From positions 1-64,000 of the forward strand of contig NZ_VTSX01000017.1 in the NCBI RefSeq assembly GCF_008329705.1: DNA of 64,000 nucleotides. The letters run 5' to 3'. Of this stretch, positions 42,950-51,530 are shown piece by piece. Both the position numbers and the translations under genes were made by a program. Origin of the DNA: Chryseobacterium sp. SN22. Lineage in GTDB: Bacteria > Bacteroidota > Bacteroidia > Flavobacteriales > Weeksellaceae. How positions within the stretch are numbered: position 1 is the stretch's first letter; every line of letters begins with the position of its first letter. The notes beneath the pieces are model-generated. The model searched no databases. It was given only the letters and a program-made list of their open reading frames with translations, and was not told where the DNA came from.

Positions 42950-45472
42950 TTATCCTTTGGTTCTGAAGTCTTTGATCTCCTGAATCTTTCCTTCGTAGTA
43001 TTTTTTCTTTTCGGGCGTTTTCTTGATCAGAATTTCAAAGGCTTTAATGGCTTTCGTATACAGTTTCTGTTCAAAATACAGATTGGCCAGGGTTTCGGTC
43101 ATCAGATGCGAAATATCATCGCCTTTTTCTTTAATTACAAAACTGCTTTCTTCTTTAAGCTGACTGATCCTGGGATTGTTTTCGATAAAGGTTTCAATGA
43201 CCTTGTTTTTAAGCTCGGCCTTTTCTTTTACCACTTCTTCCGTCCGGTCGATTTTAAGCCAGCTCTGCCAGGTATTGATAAATCCGGGAACATTACTGTC
43301 GAAAATATTTGTCTTCGGTGCTTCAGAAGACTTTTCTCCGGGGAGTTCAGTCTCTTTTTCAGCTGCTTCATTGCTTTTCTGAGAGGCTTCCTTTTTTTCG
43401 GGCTGTGGAATGGTCCATCCGGAACCGAAAAAAGAAACATTCATGACACGCTCTTCTTCATCAGTTTTTACCTGAGTTATTAATTCACCTTCCTCAATAG
43501 GTTCAGGCATTTCCTGATCGTCTGCAGATAGGTTATTATTTAAATCTGAGTTTTCTTCAGTTTCTGTTTCTGCTACTATTTCAGCCTCTTTAAGGTTTTC
43601 ACCCTGAGTTTCTTCTTTAACAGTCTTTTCCTTTGAAACTTCCGCAACAGTTTGAGCAGCTTCGGCAGATTTAAACAACAAAGAATCAGGAATATTGGAG
43701 TCAAATGACATCGGCTTCCAGGATCTGGTTTCTGTCTGCTCTTCTTCGGGGTTTGCTATAGGCTGTTCAGAAGTCTGAACCTGTGCTTCTGCTTGTTCTT
43801 TTAATCGAGATTCTGCTTTATCGGAATTTTCCTTTTTCTCTTCTTTGACTTCCGGTAATTCCGGTTTAGCAGATGTTACTTCAAACTGCTGGGTTTCCGC
43901 AAAACTGATATCATGACCGGTATTTTCAGGCTCTTCGGTTTTTTTATTTTCTTCGGAAGCCGCTTTTTCCTTCATTTTTTTCTCAACCTCCTCGATGAGG
44001 CGGCGCATTTCATCTTCATGCTTGCTGAGGTTTTGCGCAGGAAGCTTGTTTATCGTTTCCTCTTCATTGGCCTGAATTTTCACTTCCGGCAGGAATGATT
44101 CTGTCCCATGGAAGCTTAGCTCGGATTTATCCTGAACGGTATCTTCTGCTTTTTCAGATGCAATTTCATCCTCATTGATAATTTTTTCAGAAGTAAAGTC
44201 TGAAATTTCCGGTGCAGGATCAGGATCTGAGCTTTCAAGGTTCTCTATTTCCTCCGGCTCATCAGCAGCGATCTGTACTTCCGGCATAAAGGCTTCCGTT
44301 TCATGGAAACTTAGTTCAGATTCATCCAGAATTTCTTCTTTCTCAGATTCAGCACTGATATTTTCTTCTTCAACAATGGTTTCCGGTGTAAACTCTTCTG
44401 TTTTTTCCGGTTGGGTATTTCCCTTGCTTTCAGCTTCATAAGCTGTGGTCTCATGATCTGATGCTGCTTCAGGATTATCTTCCTGCAAGGCATCCATGAT
44501 AACTTTTATTTCATGGGAGTCTGCTTCGGATGTTTCTGCGTCTTTTTCCTCTTCAACCGGTTCGGCTGTAGCTGTCTCCTCGTCCTCAATAGTGTGTCTA
44601 TCAACAGTTTCAGAGGGAGTATTTCCTACCTGATGACTTTCTGCTTCCTCTTTGAAGTCATTATTCTGAATATCCGGATTGGACTCTTCCAGAAGGGCAG
44701 TTCCGGATTCATCTATATTCTTTTTTTCTTCCGATTCCACATTGATTTCTTCCTTCTCATCAGCGGTTTCAGGTAAAGATTCTTCTTTTTCTTCGATTGC
44801 CTGTACTTCATGAGTTTCAGGATCAGCCGGTTCTGACAGCCGGTTTTCTTCCAAAACAGCAGCCGGCTCTTCTTTTTTCTCTGTTTTCCGGGTCACGATT
44901 GAGCCGGATTCCAGAGTAGACTCCAGGTCTATGGTTTCTACCGTATCGTCATCAAGGAAGTTTTCTTCGCCTTCAAAAAGGATCCTGTTGCGCTCTCCGT
45001 TTATATAGAGGTGCTTGATTTCTTCTCTCGGCGGAGGGAGAATACGGCCCTCTGCATCCTGTAGTTCTTTAATAGTTTCTGCTGAAGATTGTTCCTTTAT
45101 TTCAGGTTCTGCATTTACAGGCGCATCTTCCCTTTTGATCGGAAAACCGGTCGTTTTCGTCTGATACAAACCTTTTAAAGGCTTTTCAACAGAAACAGTT
45201 TTTTCTGTATCCTGTTTTATTTCAGGTTTCGGCTGCTGCCGGATCTTACCGTTAATAAGATGGTAAAGAATTTTTTTATCCGTAGTATAGGCCGCTGTGG
45301 TAGAAAGTACCTGCTGGTAATTCTCTTTATCGTATAAATGGACCCCATACAGGTACAACGCTCTGATGTTCTGAACATAGGGAAAAGAATTAATCTCTTC
45401 TTTCAGAAGATTTAGATCTTCTGACTGAATATTTTTTGGGGCCTTTAATAATTCTAAAACTCTATGATTCAT
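42950..45472 (-). CDS. Large acidic TPR protein with internal repeats
   Basis: An 840-residue protein. Residues 1-75 form a helical N-terminal domain (MNHRVLELLKAPKN, then a TPR-like pair). Residues about 110-720 are a very Glu-rich, low-complexity region with imperfect repeats such as SELSFHETEAFMPEVQI, SELSFHGTESFLPEVKI and DISFAETQQF. The last 110 residues form a folded domain with TPR-like helices (LANLYFEQKLYTKAIKAFEI). There is no signal peptide. It follows lptE by one base in the sigma-54-activator operon. A linker or scaffold role fits the layout, but the function is unknown. Confidence 0.8.
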   Translation of the reverse strand: MNHRVLELLKAPKNIQSEDLNLLKEEINSFPYVQNIRALYLYGVHLYDKENYQQVLSTTAAYTTDKKILYHLINGKIRQQPKPEIKQDTEKTVSVEKPLKGLYQTKTTGFPIKREDAPVNAEPEIKEQSSAETIKELQDAEGRILPPPREEIKHLYINGERNRILFEGEENFLDDDTVETIDLESTLESGSIVTRKTEKKEEPAAVLEENRLSEPADPETHEVQAIEEKEESLPETADEKEEINVESEEKKNIDESGTALLEESNPDIQNNDFKEEAESHQVGNTPSETVDRHTIEDEETATAEPVEEEKDAETSEADSHEIKVIMDALQEDNPEAASDHETTAYEAESKGNTQPEKTEEFTPETIVEEENISAESEKEEILDESELSFHETEAFMPEVQIAADEPEEIENLESSDPDPAPEISDFTSEKIINEDEIASEKAEDTVQDKSELSFHGTESFLPEVKIQANEEETINKLPAQNLSKHEDEMRRLIEEVEKKMKEKAASEENKKTEEPENTGHDISFAETQQFEVTSAKPELPEVKEEKKENSDKAESRLKEQAEAQVQTSEQPIANPEEEQTETRSWKPMSFDSNIPDSLLFKSAEAAQTVAEVSKEKTVKEETQGENLKEAEIVAETETEENSDLNNNLSADDQEMPEPIEEGELITQVKTDEEERVMNVSFFGSGWTIPQPEKKEASQKSNEAAEKETELPGEKSSEAPKTNIFDSNVPGFINTWQSWLKIDRTEEVVKEKAELKNKVIETFIENNPRISQLKEESSFVIKEKGDDISHLMTETLANLYFEQKLYTKAIKAFEILIKKTPEKKKYYEGKIQEIKDFRTKG

Positions 45473-45473
45473 C

Positions 45474-46025
45474 TTACCAATTCGCTACAATATCGTTAAA
45501 TATCTTGTTTATAATTCTGTCCGTTGCAATTTTCACCTGAGAAGATTCGATCTCAGATTGTGAAAGATTACTGTTGAATACAGCCTCGTCACTGTATGTT
45601 CTGTCAAAACTGAAATCCGGATGAAGTTTGTTTTCATAATGGACTTTCACCGTGATCGTCAGCTTATTCTGGGATTCCTGCACCACCCCACCGGTATTTT
45701 GGTTGGTTACCGTATTGGAACCGATGGTTGTCGGCGTAATAGAATAATCCGTAATTTCACCTTCCACCAGGATATCCGGGTTTTCTTTGGTTCCTTTCAA
45801 TGTAGTCCGTTGCAGGAAACGGTTCTGGATGTCCGTGGAGAACTGCTGCGACAGGGTAGGATTTACCAATGGTGCATTGTTCGGGAATTCATTAATCTGG
45901 ATGGTTTTTTCGTCCGTAAGAGATGATCCCGTAAAGCTGTAGCAGGAATTCAGAACTCCCAGGCACAGCAGCAACAGCCAGAATTTTGGCTGTCTGATCT
46001 TGATATTTTTAATTTTAAAATTCAT
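45474..46025 (-). CDS. lptE: LptE family LPS-assembly lipoprotein
   Basis: A 183-residue lipoprotein from the chosen ATG, with signal and lipobox VLNSC (Cys at about residue 28). The family's CYSFTGSSL opening, INEFPNNAPLVNPTLSQQF and the alternating-strand segment TITVKVHYENKLHPDFSF mark it as the Bacteroidota LptE. It helps LptD insert LPS into the outer membrane. It overlaps the preceding membrane-protein gene by 11 bases. Confidence 0.85.
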   Translation of the reverse strand: MNFKIKNIKIRQPKFWLLLLCLGVLNSCYSFTGSSLTDEKTIQINEFPNNAPLVNPTLSQQFSTDIQNRFLQRTTLKGTKENPDILVEGEITDYSITPTTIGSNTVTNQNTGGVVQESQNKLTITVKVHYENKLHPDFSFDRTYSDEAVFNSNLSQSEIESSQVKIATDRIINKIFNDIVANW

Positions 46026-46704
46026 TTTTAATTCCAATTTCCTGAATTTCGTCATAGGTCACCTGCTTCATTGCATCTTCGTAAGCAAAATAATGGCAGA
46101 CATACATTAACGGCATTGTAAAAATAAGGCCGATAAAACAGGCTATGATTCCCAGTTGTGCCAAAATACCTACTACCAACGCATATAAAAAGATGGTCAG
46201 CAGGTTACCTTTGGTCATGGCAAGAGACATTTTCCATGCCGTTTTAATTTCCGTAACCCCGCCAAGCGATATAAGGGCCGGCATGTAGAACCCCTTTAAA
46301 CATACGATCAAAATTACAACATAAATGGCAAATATATAGATGATGAAAAACACCGGAAGTCCTGCTGAAGGATCTCTGTCGGCCATTAACGGAATCATTG
46401 CAATCATCGGGATATAAATAAGCATAATCCCGCCGATTAAGATTAACTGCATGATAAAATACGGCATAAAATTATCGAAATTGAAAATATCGCCGGGGCT
46501 AACCTGTCTTCCCGCCCGTAAATCCCTGCAATATCGATAAAAGTTGCCTACTGCCAAAAAACCACAGAAAGGAATAATGCTCATCAGCACACAAAGCAGA
46601 AAAGCTACAAATACATTTCCAAAATTATTTTTTGTAAAGTCGAAGCCGTTGCTGATGTATTCACCCAGTTTAAAATTGACCGGTTTTGCATTAATTTTCA
46701 CCAT
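46015..46704 (-). CDS. Polytopic membrane protein of unknown function
   Basis: A 229-residue protein with four to five transmembrane segments and a cytoplasmic N terminus (FKLGEYISNGFDFTKNNF). The pattern of one amphipathic repeat (GFDFTKNNFGN... and AWKMSLAMTKGN) before hydrophobic segments resembles DUF4013/GPDPase-membrane-domain proteins. Chryseobacterium versions are often mislabelled as carotene oxygenases; no such motif is here. It lies between the sigma-54 activator (16 bases) and lptE (overlap). Confidence 0.7.
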   Translation of the reverse strand: MVKINAKPVNFKLGEYISNGFDFTKNNFGNVFVAFLLCVLMSIIPFCGFLAVGNFYRYCRDLRAGRQVSPGDIFNFDNFMPYFIMQLILIGGIMLIYIPMIAMIPLMADRDPSAGLPVFFIIYIFAIYVVILIVCLKGFYMPALISLGGVTEIKTAWKMSLAMTKGNLLTIFLYALVVGILAQLGIIACFIGLIFTMPLMYVCHYFAYEDAMKQVTYDEIQEIGIKNEF

Positions 46705-46719
46705 AATTTAATTTTTAGT

Positions 46720-48015
46720 TTATTCTTCTAAGTTATATTGTTTTATTTTTCTGTATAAAGTTCTCTGTGAAATTCCGAGCTCATCCGCAGCTTTATTCCT
46801 TCTTCCTTTGTGTTTTTCCAGTGCCTTGATAATCAGGTCTTTTTCATTATTCTGTAAAGACAGGGATTCCGGCCTGTTTTCCTCAATTTCGATATCTTCG
46901 ATGTCTTCGTAGCTGTTTTCCGGCTCCGACATAATTGTCGGATTCTGGATAGCAGGGTTGGCATTGCTGTTATTCTCAAAATACAGCAATGAGTTCGGCG
47001 CTACATTCTGCTGTTGTGTTTCAGGGGTATAAATCCTGTTGATTAAGTTTTTCTCCTGGTTGCTGAGATCCGAAGTTCCGCGGTTCTTTATGAGTTCCGA
47101 AGTTAAGGATTTTAAATCATTAATATCGTTTCTCATGTCAAACAGAATTTTGTACATGATTTCCCTTTCGCTGCCGAAATCATTCTGCTTCTGGTTGTTC
47201 GGTGTGTTTACCACCATCGGCAGGTGGGATTCCATCGGAATGTATTCGGCAAGCTTTTCAACCGTTACATGGCGGTCTCTTTCCACAACGGTCATCTGCT
47301 CTACCAGGTTTCTCAGTTGACGGACATTTCCGGGAAATGTATAATTTTCTACATAATGAACAGCACTGGGCTCAAGTTCAAGCTCCGGCATCCTGTATTT
47401 CTCTGCAAAATCGATAGCAAACTTCCTGAACAGCAAATGGATGTCGCCTTTCCTTTCCCGTAAAGGCGGCATATCAATCTGTACGGTGTTCAAACGGTAA
47501 TAAAGGTCCTCACGGAACCTTCCGTCCTGGATGGCCTTCATCATATTGACATTGGTCGCAGCCACAATCCTTACATTGGTTTTCTGCACCTGTGAAGAAC
47601 CGACTTTCATAAATTCACCGCTTTCCAGTACCCGAAGCAAACGGACCTGGGTCTGTAAAGGCAGTTCTCCCACCTCATCCAGGAAAATCGTTCCGCCGTC
47701 GGCCACTTCAAAATACCCTTTCCGGGTTGCCGTTGCTCCGGTGAATGCTCCTTTTTCGTGTCCGAACAGTTCGGAATCAATCGTTCCTTCCGGAATGGCT
47801 CCGCAGTTCACTACAATATAAGGCTGGTGTTTTCTTTTGGATTCCGAATGGATGATTTTCGGGATAAATTCTTTCCCGACACCGCTCTCCCCGATCACGA
47901 GAACCGAAATATCGGTGGGTGCTACCTGGATCGCTTTTTCCAGCGCACGGTTTAAGGCCGGAAAGTTTCCGATGATTCCAAAACGGTTTTTTATATTTTG
48001 TAAGTCGTTGTTCAT
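46720..48015 (-). CDS. Sigma-54 interaction (AAA+/Fis) transcriptional activator
   Basis: A 431-residue enhancer-binding protein. The AAA+ domain starts at residue 12 without a receiver or sensor domain: Walker A GESGVGKE at 42-49, the sigma-54 contact loop GAFTGA at 89-94, Walker B DGGTIFLDEVGELP, and a C-terminal Fis-type helix-turn-helix (KAADELGISQRTLYRKIKQY). A spacer of about 110 residues rich in Asn/Glu separates them. It activates sigma-54 promoters; with no sensor domain it may be constitutive or controlled by its level. It heads the operon with the membrane protein, lptE and the TPR gene. Confidence 0.92.
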   Translation of the reverse strand: MNNDLQNIKNRFGIIGNFPALNRALEKAIQVAPTDISVLVIGESGVGKEFIPKIIHSESKRKHQPYIVVNCGAIPEGTIDSELFGHEKGAFTGATATRKGYFEVADGGTIFLDEVGELPLQTQVRLLRVLESGEFMKVGSSQVQKTNVRIVAATNVNMMKAIQDGRFREDLYYRLNTVQIDMPPLRERKGDIHLLFRKFAIDFAEKYRMPELELEPSAVHYVENYTFPGNVRQLRNLVEQMTVVERDRHVTVEKLAEYIPMESHLPMVVNTPNNQKQNDFGSEREIMYKILFDMRNDINDLKSLTSELIKNRGTSDLSNQEKNLINRIYTPETQQQNVAPNSLLYFENNSNANPAIQNPTIMSEPENSYEDIEDIEIEENRPESLSLQNNEKDLIIKALEKHKGRRNKAADELGISQRTLYRKIKQYNLEE

Positions 48016-48091
48016 AAAGTAAAGTTTTATATTATTTTTCGCAGTTTCCTGCAGTCTGATTAATTTTTTTAAATGATTTTCTCTTTAATAA

Positions 48092-48520
48092 TTAACCTAT
48101 AATATTTAAATAATCTTTATTTCTGACTTTTGAAACTTTTGTTTTAAAATATAAAATCCGGGCAAAGAACGGCTCTTTGCTTTTTCTTTCGAAGTTTTTG
48201 AGAATTAGCGTATGCTTTTCTTGTTGAGAGAAGCCTGCTTCTGATGTATTTTTGTGAAAAGTCCTGCTTTCGTGTTCTTTAAAAATTTTGCCAATAAGAT
48301 CAATGGCGTTCTGTTTCTGACTGATTCCGAAATTTTGTCCGGCATTTCCTTCACAAACTTTTTCTGATCCCGTATCATGATGATTTAACATCTGATGATA
48401 CAGCTCGTACAATTGCTTGCAGTCTTCACTTTCAGCATTTCCACTACTGATCTGGGCAGAAATATTACTGCAGATGATTACCAACAATACACTTAGGCAA
48501 TATTTATGAAATTTTTCCAT
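48092..48520 (-). CDS. Secreted hypothetical protein
   Basis: A 142-residue protein with a signal peptide (MEKFHKYCLSVLLVIICSNISAQ). The mature part is hydrophilic with two Cys and no known motif. Its start overlaps the last bases of the decayed DUF1016 gene. I do not recognise it. Confidence 0.6.
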   Translation of the reverse strand: MEKFHKYCLSVLLVIICSNISAQISSGNAESEDCKQLYELYHQMLNHHDTGSEKVCEGNAGQNFGISQKQNAIDLIGKIFKEHESRTFHKNTSEAGFSQQEKHTLILKNFERKSKEPFFARILYFKTKVSKVRNKDYLNIIG

Positions 48521-49144
48521 TGTCTGAGTTTAACATGTTAATAAAATCTTGTTTGCTTGGCAATGCTTTAAAATATTTACTTGCAGAAATCTGCTCGTTA
48601 TTCTAAGGTAAGGTATATTGTACAAAAGTCCCGCTTTGTTCTTACTTAACGGTAATCTTGCATATAAAGCAGAATCGTATTGTCTTTGCAGCTGCCTTAG
48701 GCTCCAGTTATTTTTATAGCTTTCTATCTCGTAAAAACTTCTTTCATTCTGATCTTTAATCCGCATCAATTTCAGATAATGCGACCAGGAAAGGTTGAAA
48801 GTAGCAAGTGGTGACTGTTGAATTGTATCTAAACTTTCAGATTCGTCAGACAGTGTCTGACAAATTGAATAAGACAAGAAAAATTGTCTCATCTGTTTAA
48901 GGTTTGTTTCCGAAAAACCTTTACCAAATTTTTTCGTTAAATTTTCAGAAAGAAACTTAAGCTGTTCTTTCCCATACTCAGCCCGCCTTTCACCATGCTG
49001 TTCATCTTCTACAATCATTCTTCCGATTTCAAAATAGGTAAGTACCATAGTCTGATTAACGGCAATGACCATTTTATTCCGTGCATTTTCAAACAATGCG
49101 GAAATATTCTTTAAAAGCTGTTCATTGGTTAATCCCTCAGACAT
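48504..49144 (-). pseudogene. DUF1016/YhcG nuclease gene with internal deletion
   Basis: The intact first part (about 165 residues) is a clear DUF1016 N-terminal domain: LTYFEIGRMIVEDEQHGERR, EYGKEQLKFLSENLTKKFGK, TNLKQMRQFFLSY, SWSHYLKLMRI and WSLRQLQRQYDSALYARLPLS. The normal protein continues with a PDDEXK nuclease domain for about 150 more residues. Here that core is missing, and another frame supplies the usual C-terminal end: VQYTLP, a TAG stop at 48603-48605, then NNEQISASKYFKALPSKQDF to a TAA at 48504. The gene has lost its catalytic core and gained a frameshift and a stop. It stands between miaB and the sigma-54 activator. Confidence 0.75.
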
Positions 49145-49146
49145 GA

Positions 49147-50586
49147 TTATTTTGAAACCGTTTCCCCTAAAAGCGTGCCCTGTGTATTGTCAAAAACAAA
49201 AACGTCCACAATGTCACCAATTTTCTGGTCTTCCAGTTTATCAAAAACACAAACGGCATTCTGGGAGTTTCTTCCTTTCCACTGGTTTTCGTTCTTTTTG
49301 GAAGTTCCTTCGATTAAGACCTGATGAACTCTTCCTACATAGGATTTCATTCTGTTTCTGGACAGTTCTCCCTGTAAAGCAATCACTTCAGCCAGACGTC
49401 TCTGTTTTACATCTGCCGGAATGTTGTCTTCCATTTTCTTGTGAGCAGGCGTTCCAGGCCTTTCTGAATAAGCAAACATATAACCGTAGTCATACTCTAC
49501 TTCTCTCATTAAGATTAATGTATCCTGGTGATCTTCCTCTGTTTCATTGCAGAAACCAACGATCATGTCCTGAGAAAATGCTACTTCAGGAACGATTTCT
49601 TTGGCTTTTTTAATTAAATCTAAATATTCTTCGCGGGTATGCTGCCTGTTCATCGCCAGAAGCATGTTGTTGCTTCCGCTCTGTACCGGCAAGTGAACGT
49701 ATTTGCAGATATTATCATGTTTCGCCATCATCCGGAATACATCAAGGCTCATGTCCTGAGGATTGGATGTGGAGAAACGGATTCTCATTTCCGGGACGGC
49801 TTTCGCTACGAGATCAAGCAATTGGGCAAAATTAACAGCCGTTGCCTGCTGCATTTCAGAAGCTTTAGCAAAGTCTTTTTTAGGACCGCCTCCGTACCAA
49901 AGGTAAGAATCTACATTCTGCCCCAATAAAGTAATTTCTTTGTAACCGCTGTTCCAAAGGTCTTTGCATTCTTCTAAAATAGAATGCGGATCACGGCTTC
50001 TTTCCCGGCCCCTGGTGAACGGAACCACACAGAAAGTACACATATTATCGCAGCCTCTGGTAATGGTGACATAAGCTGTAACTCCGTTCCCGCCCAGACG
50101 GACCGGATTGATGTCCGCATAAGTTTCTTCCTTTGAAAGGATAACGTTGATGGCATCCCTGCCGTCTTCGGTTTCCTTCAGAAGATTCGGTAAATCCCGG
50201 TAAGCATCAGGGCCTACCACAAGATCCACCAGTTGTTCTTCTTCCAGGAACTTGGTTTTCAACCTTTCCGCCATACAACCTAAGACTCCAACCGTCATAT
50301 TGGGCTTCTCTTTTTTCAAATTTTTGAATTGGGAAAGTCGCATTCTCACCGTTTGCTCTGCTTTTTCACGGATGGAACATGTATTGAGGAGGATAAGATC
50401 TGCTTCTTCTACTTTAAGTGTTGTATTATAGCCCTGTTCATTAAGAATGGATGCAACAATCTCAGAGTCGGAGAAATTCATCTGACACCCATAGCTTTCC
50501 AGAAACAATTTCTTAGAATTGCCGTCTTTTTCGGCAATCGCAAAAGCTTCTCCCTGTTTTGTTTCGTCTATATATTTTTCCTGCAC
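49147..50586 (-). CDS. miaB: tRNA methylthiotransferase MiaB
   Basis: A 479-residue radical-SAM enzyme that adds a methylthio group to i6A37 of tRNAs. The N-terminal cluster cysteines are 34, 70 and 104; the radical-SAM cluster is Cys179, Cys183 and Cys186 in GCDNMCTFCVVPFTRGRE; the C-terminal TRAM domain is at about 415-475. It starts with GTG at the family's usual position. It ends two bases before the DUF1016 pseudogene. Confidence 0.95.
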   Translation of the reverse strand: MQEKYIDETKQGEAFAIAEKDGNSKKLFLESYGCQMNFSDSEIVASILNEQGYNTTLKVEEADLILLNTCSIREKAEQTVRMRLSQFKNLKKEKPNMTVGVLGCMAERLKTKFLEEEQLVDLVVGPDAYRDLPNLLKETEDGRDAINVILSKEETYADINPVRLGGNGVTAYVTITRGCDNMCTFCVVPFTRGRERSRDPHSILEECKDLWNSGYKEITLLGQNVDSYLWYGGGPKKDFAKASEMQQATAVNFAQLLDLVAKAVPEMRIRFSTSNPQDMSLDVFRMMAKHDNICKYVHLPVQSGSNNMLLAMNRQHTREEYLDLIKKAKEIVPEVAFSQDMIVGFCNETEEDHQDTLILMREVEYDYGYMFAYSERPGTPAHKKMEDNIPADVKQRRLAEVIALQGELSRNRMKSYVGRVHQVLIEGTSKKNENQWKGRNSQNAVCVFDKLEDQKIGDIVDVFVFDNTQGTLLGETVSK

Positions 50587-50666
50587 GATAATCGGTTTAG
50601 AGTTCAGGACCTAAAAGCTCAAAGTTATTGAAACCTGAATTTTTATTTCTGAACATATTGAATTTA

Positions 50667-50674
50667 CAAAGATA
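50667..50674 (-). promoter_or_regulatory. TATCTTTG promoter of miaB
   Basis: TATCTTTG on the minus strand, 80 bases upstream of the miaB start. Confidence 0.5.
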
Positions 50675-50963
50675 CAAAATATTGTGACAGAATGGCAGGA
50701 GAAGAATTTAATTAAAATGTCGGAATTTTTAATTACAATTACACGCAGCATGTCTAAAATTAATCTTCATGGCAAATTCAGAATCTACAGAAAACACCTT
50801 GTTACATGAAAGGTTTCGAATTTTCCATCTGCCTTTTGCATCATATCCTATCGGTAAATATTTATTGTTTTAAACCTAAAGACCAGGAACAGGCAAAAAC
50901 CTTTATCACCGGAAGCAATAAAGGTAGTATGAAAAGGTTTTTTATGATGAAAATATTGTGTAT
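50675..50963. other. Intergenic, no gene seen
   Basis: About 290 AT-rich bases between miaB and the next TonB-like gene. No frame, repeat or strong hairpin is supported. Confidence 0.4.
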
Positions 50964-51461
50964 TTAAATATCCGTTGCAATTGAAGACAGGTTCATATTG
51001 ATTTTAATCTGTGATGTTACCGGCTGTCCGTTACAGATTGCGGGGATCCAGTTCTTTTTGATTCTCCGGACTACATATTTCATGTCTTCAAAGAATACCT
51101 TGCTGTTGGCTACTTTAGGTATTCCCTCAATACGGGTAACTTTACCTTTTTCATTTACCGTCAGAATAAATGTAAAACCCCCGTTCAGGACATAGAAATC
51201 CGTATTCAGGTATACGTACATATACTTCCTCAGCATTTCTTTATAAGCCGGGATACCATCTTCAAATTCTGCGGCTTTAAAATCTTTACAGCCTTTCACC
51301 GCTACCTGAAGCAGGGGTTCTTTTATATCTATCTTGAGAATGTTTTTATTATTTTCCATAATAAAATTATCATCTCTTTCCTCCACGTCATTAAGTTGTG
51401 CAAATGCAGAACCGGATACAAAAACCAGCAGCAGGGTAAGCATTTTTAAAGGACTTCTCAT
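50964..51461 (-). CDS. Secreted protein with TonB C-terminal-like domain
   Basis: A 165-residue protein from the chosen ATG (MRSPLKMLTLLLVFVSGSAF), with signal cleavage after FAQ. The C-terminal 75 residues have the TonB C-terminal pattern: FTFILTVNEKGKVTRIEG, a helix DMKYVVRRIKKNWIPA, and the closing strand VTSQIKINMNL. There is no membrane anchor or proline-rich spacer, so it is a soluble periplasmic relative. The longer start is upstream of the promoter element at 51482-51489 and is rejected. Confidence 0.7.
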   Translation of the reverse strand: MRSPLKMLTLLLVFVSGSAFAQLNDVEERDDNFIMENNKNILKIDIKEPLLQVAVKGCKDFKAAEFEDGIPAYKEMLRKYMYVYLNTDFYVLNGGFTFILTVNEKGKVTRIEGIPKVANSKVFFEDMKYVVRRIKKNWIPAICNGQPVTSQIKINMNLSSIATDI

Positions 51462-51481
51462 AAATCGTAAATTTACTTCTA

Positions 51482-51489
51482 CAAAAATA
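51482..51489 (-). promoter_or_regulatory. TATTTTTG promoter of the TonB-like gene
   Basis: TATTTTTG on the minus strand, 20 bases before the chosen ATG; it supports the shorter start. Confidence 0.5.
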
Positions 51490-51530
51490 ATATTAAAAAA
51501 TCTGGTAGCGGATGACCAGAACATTTCTGA

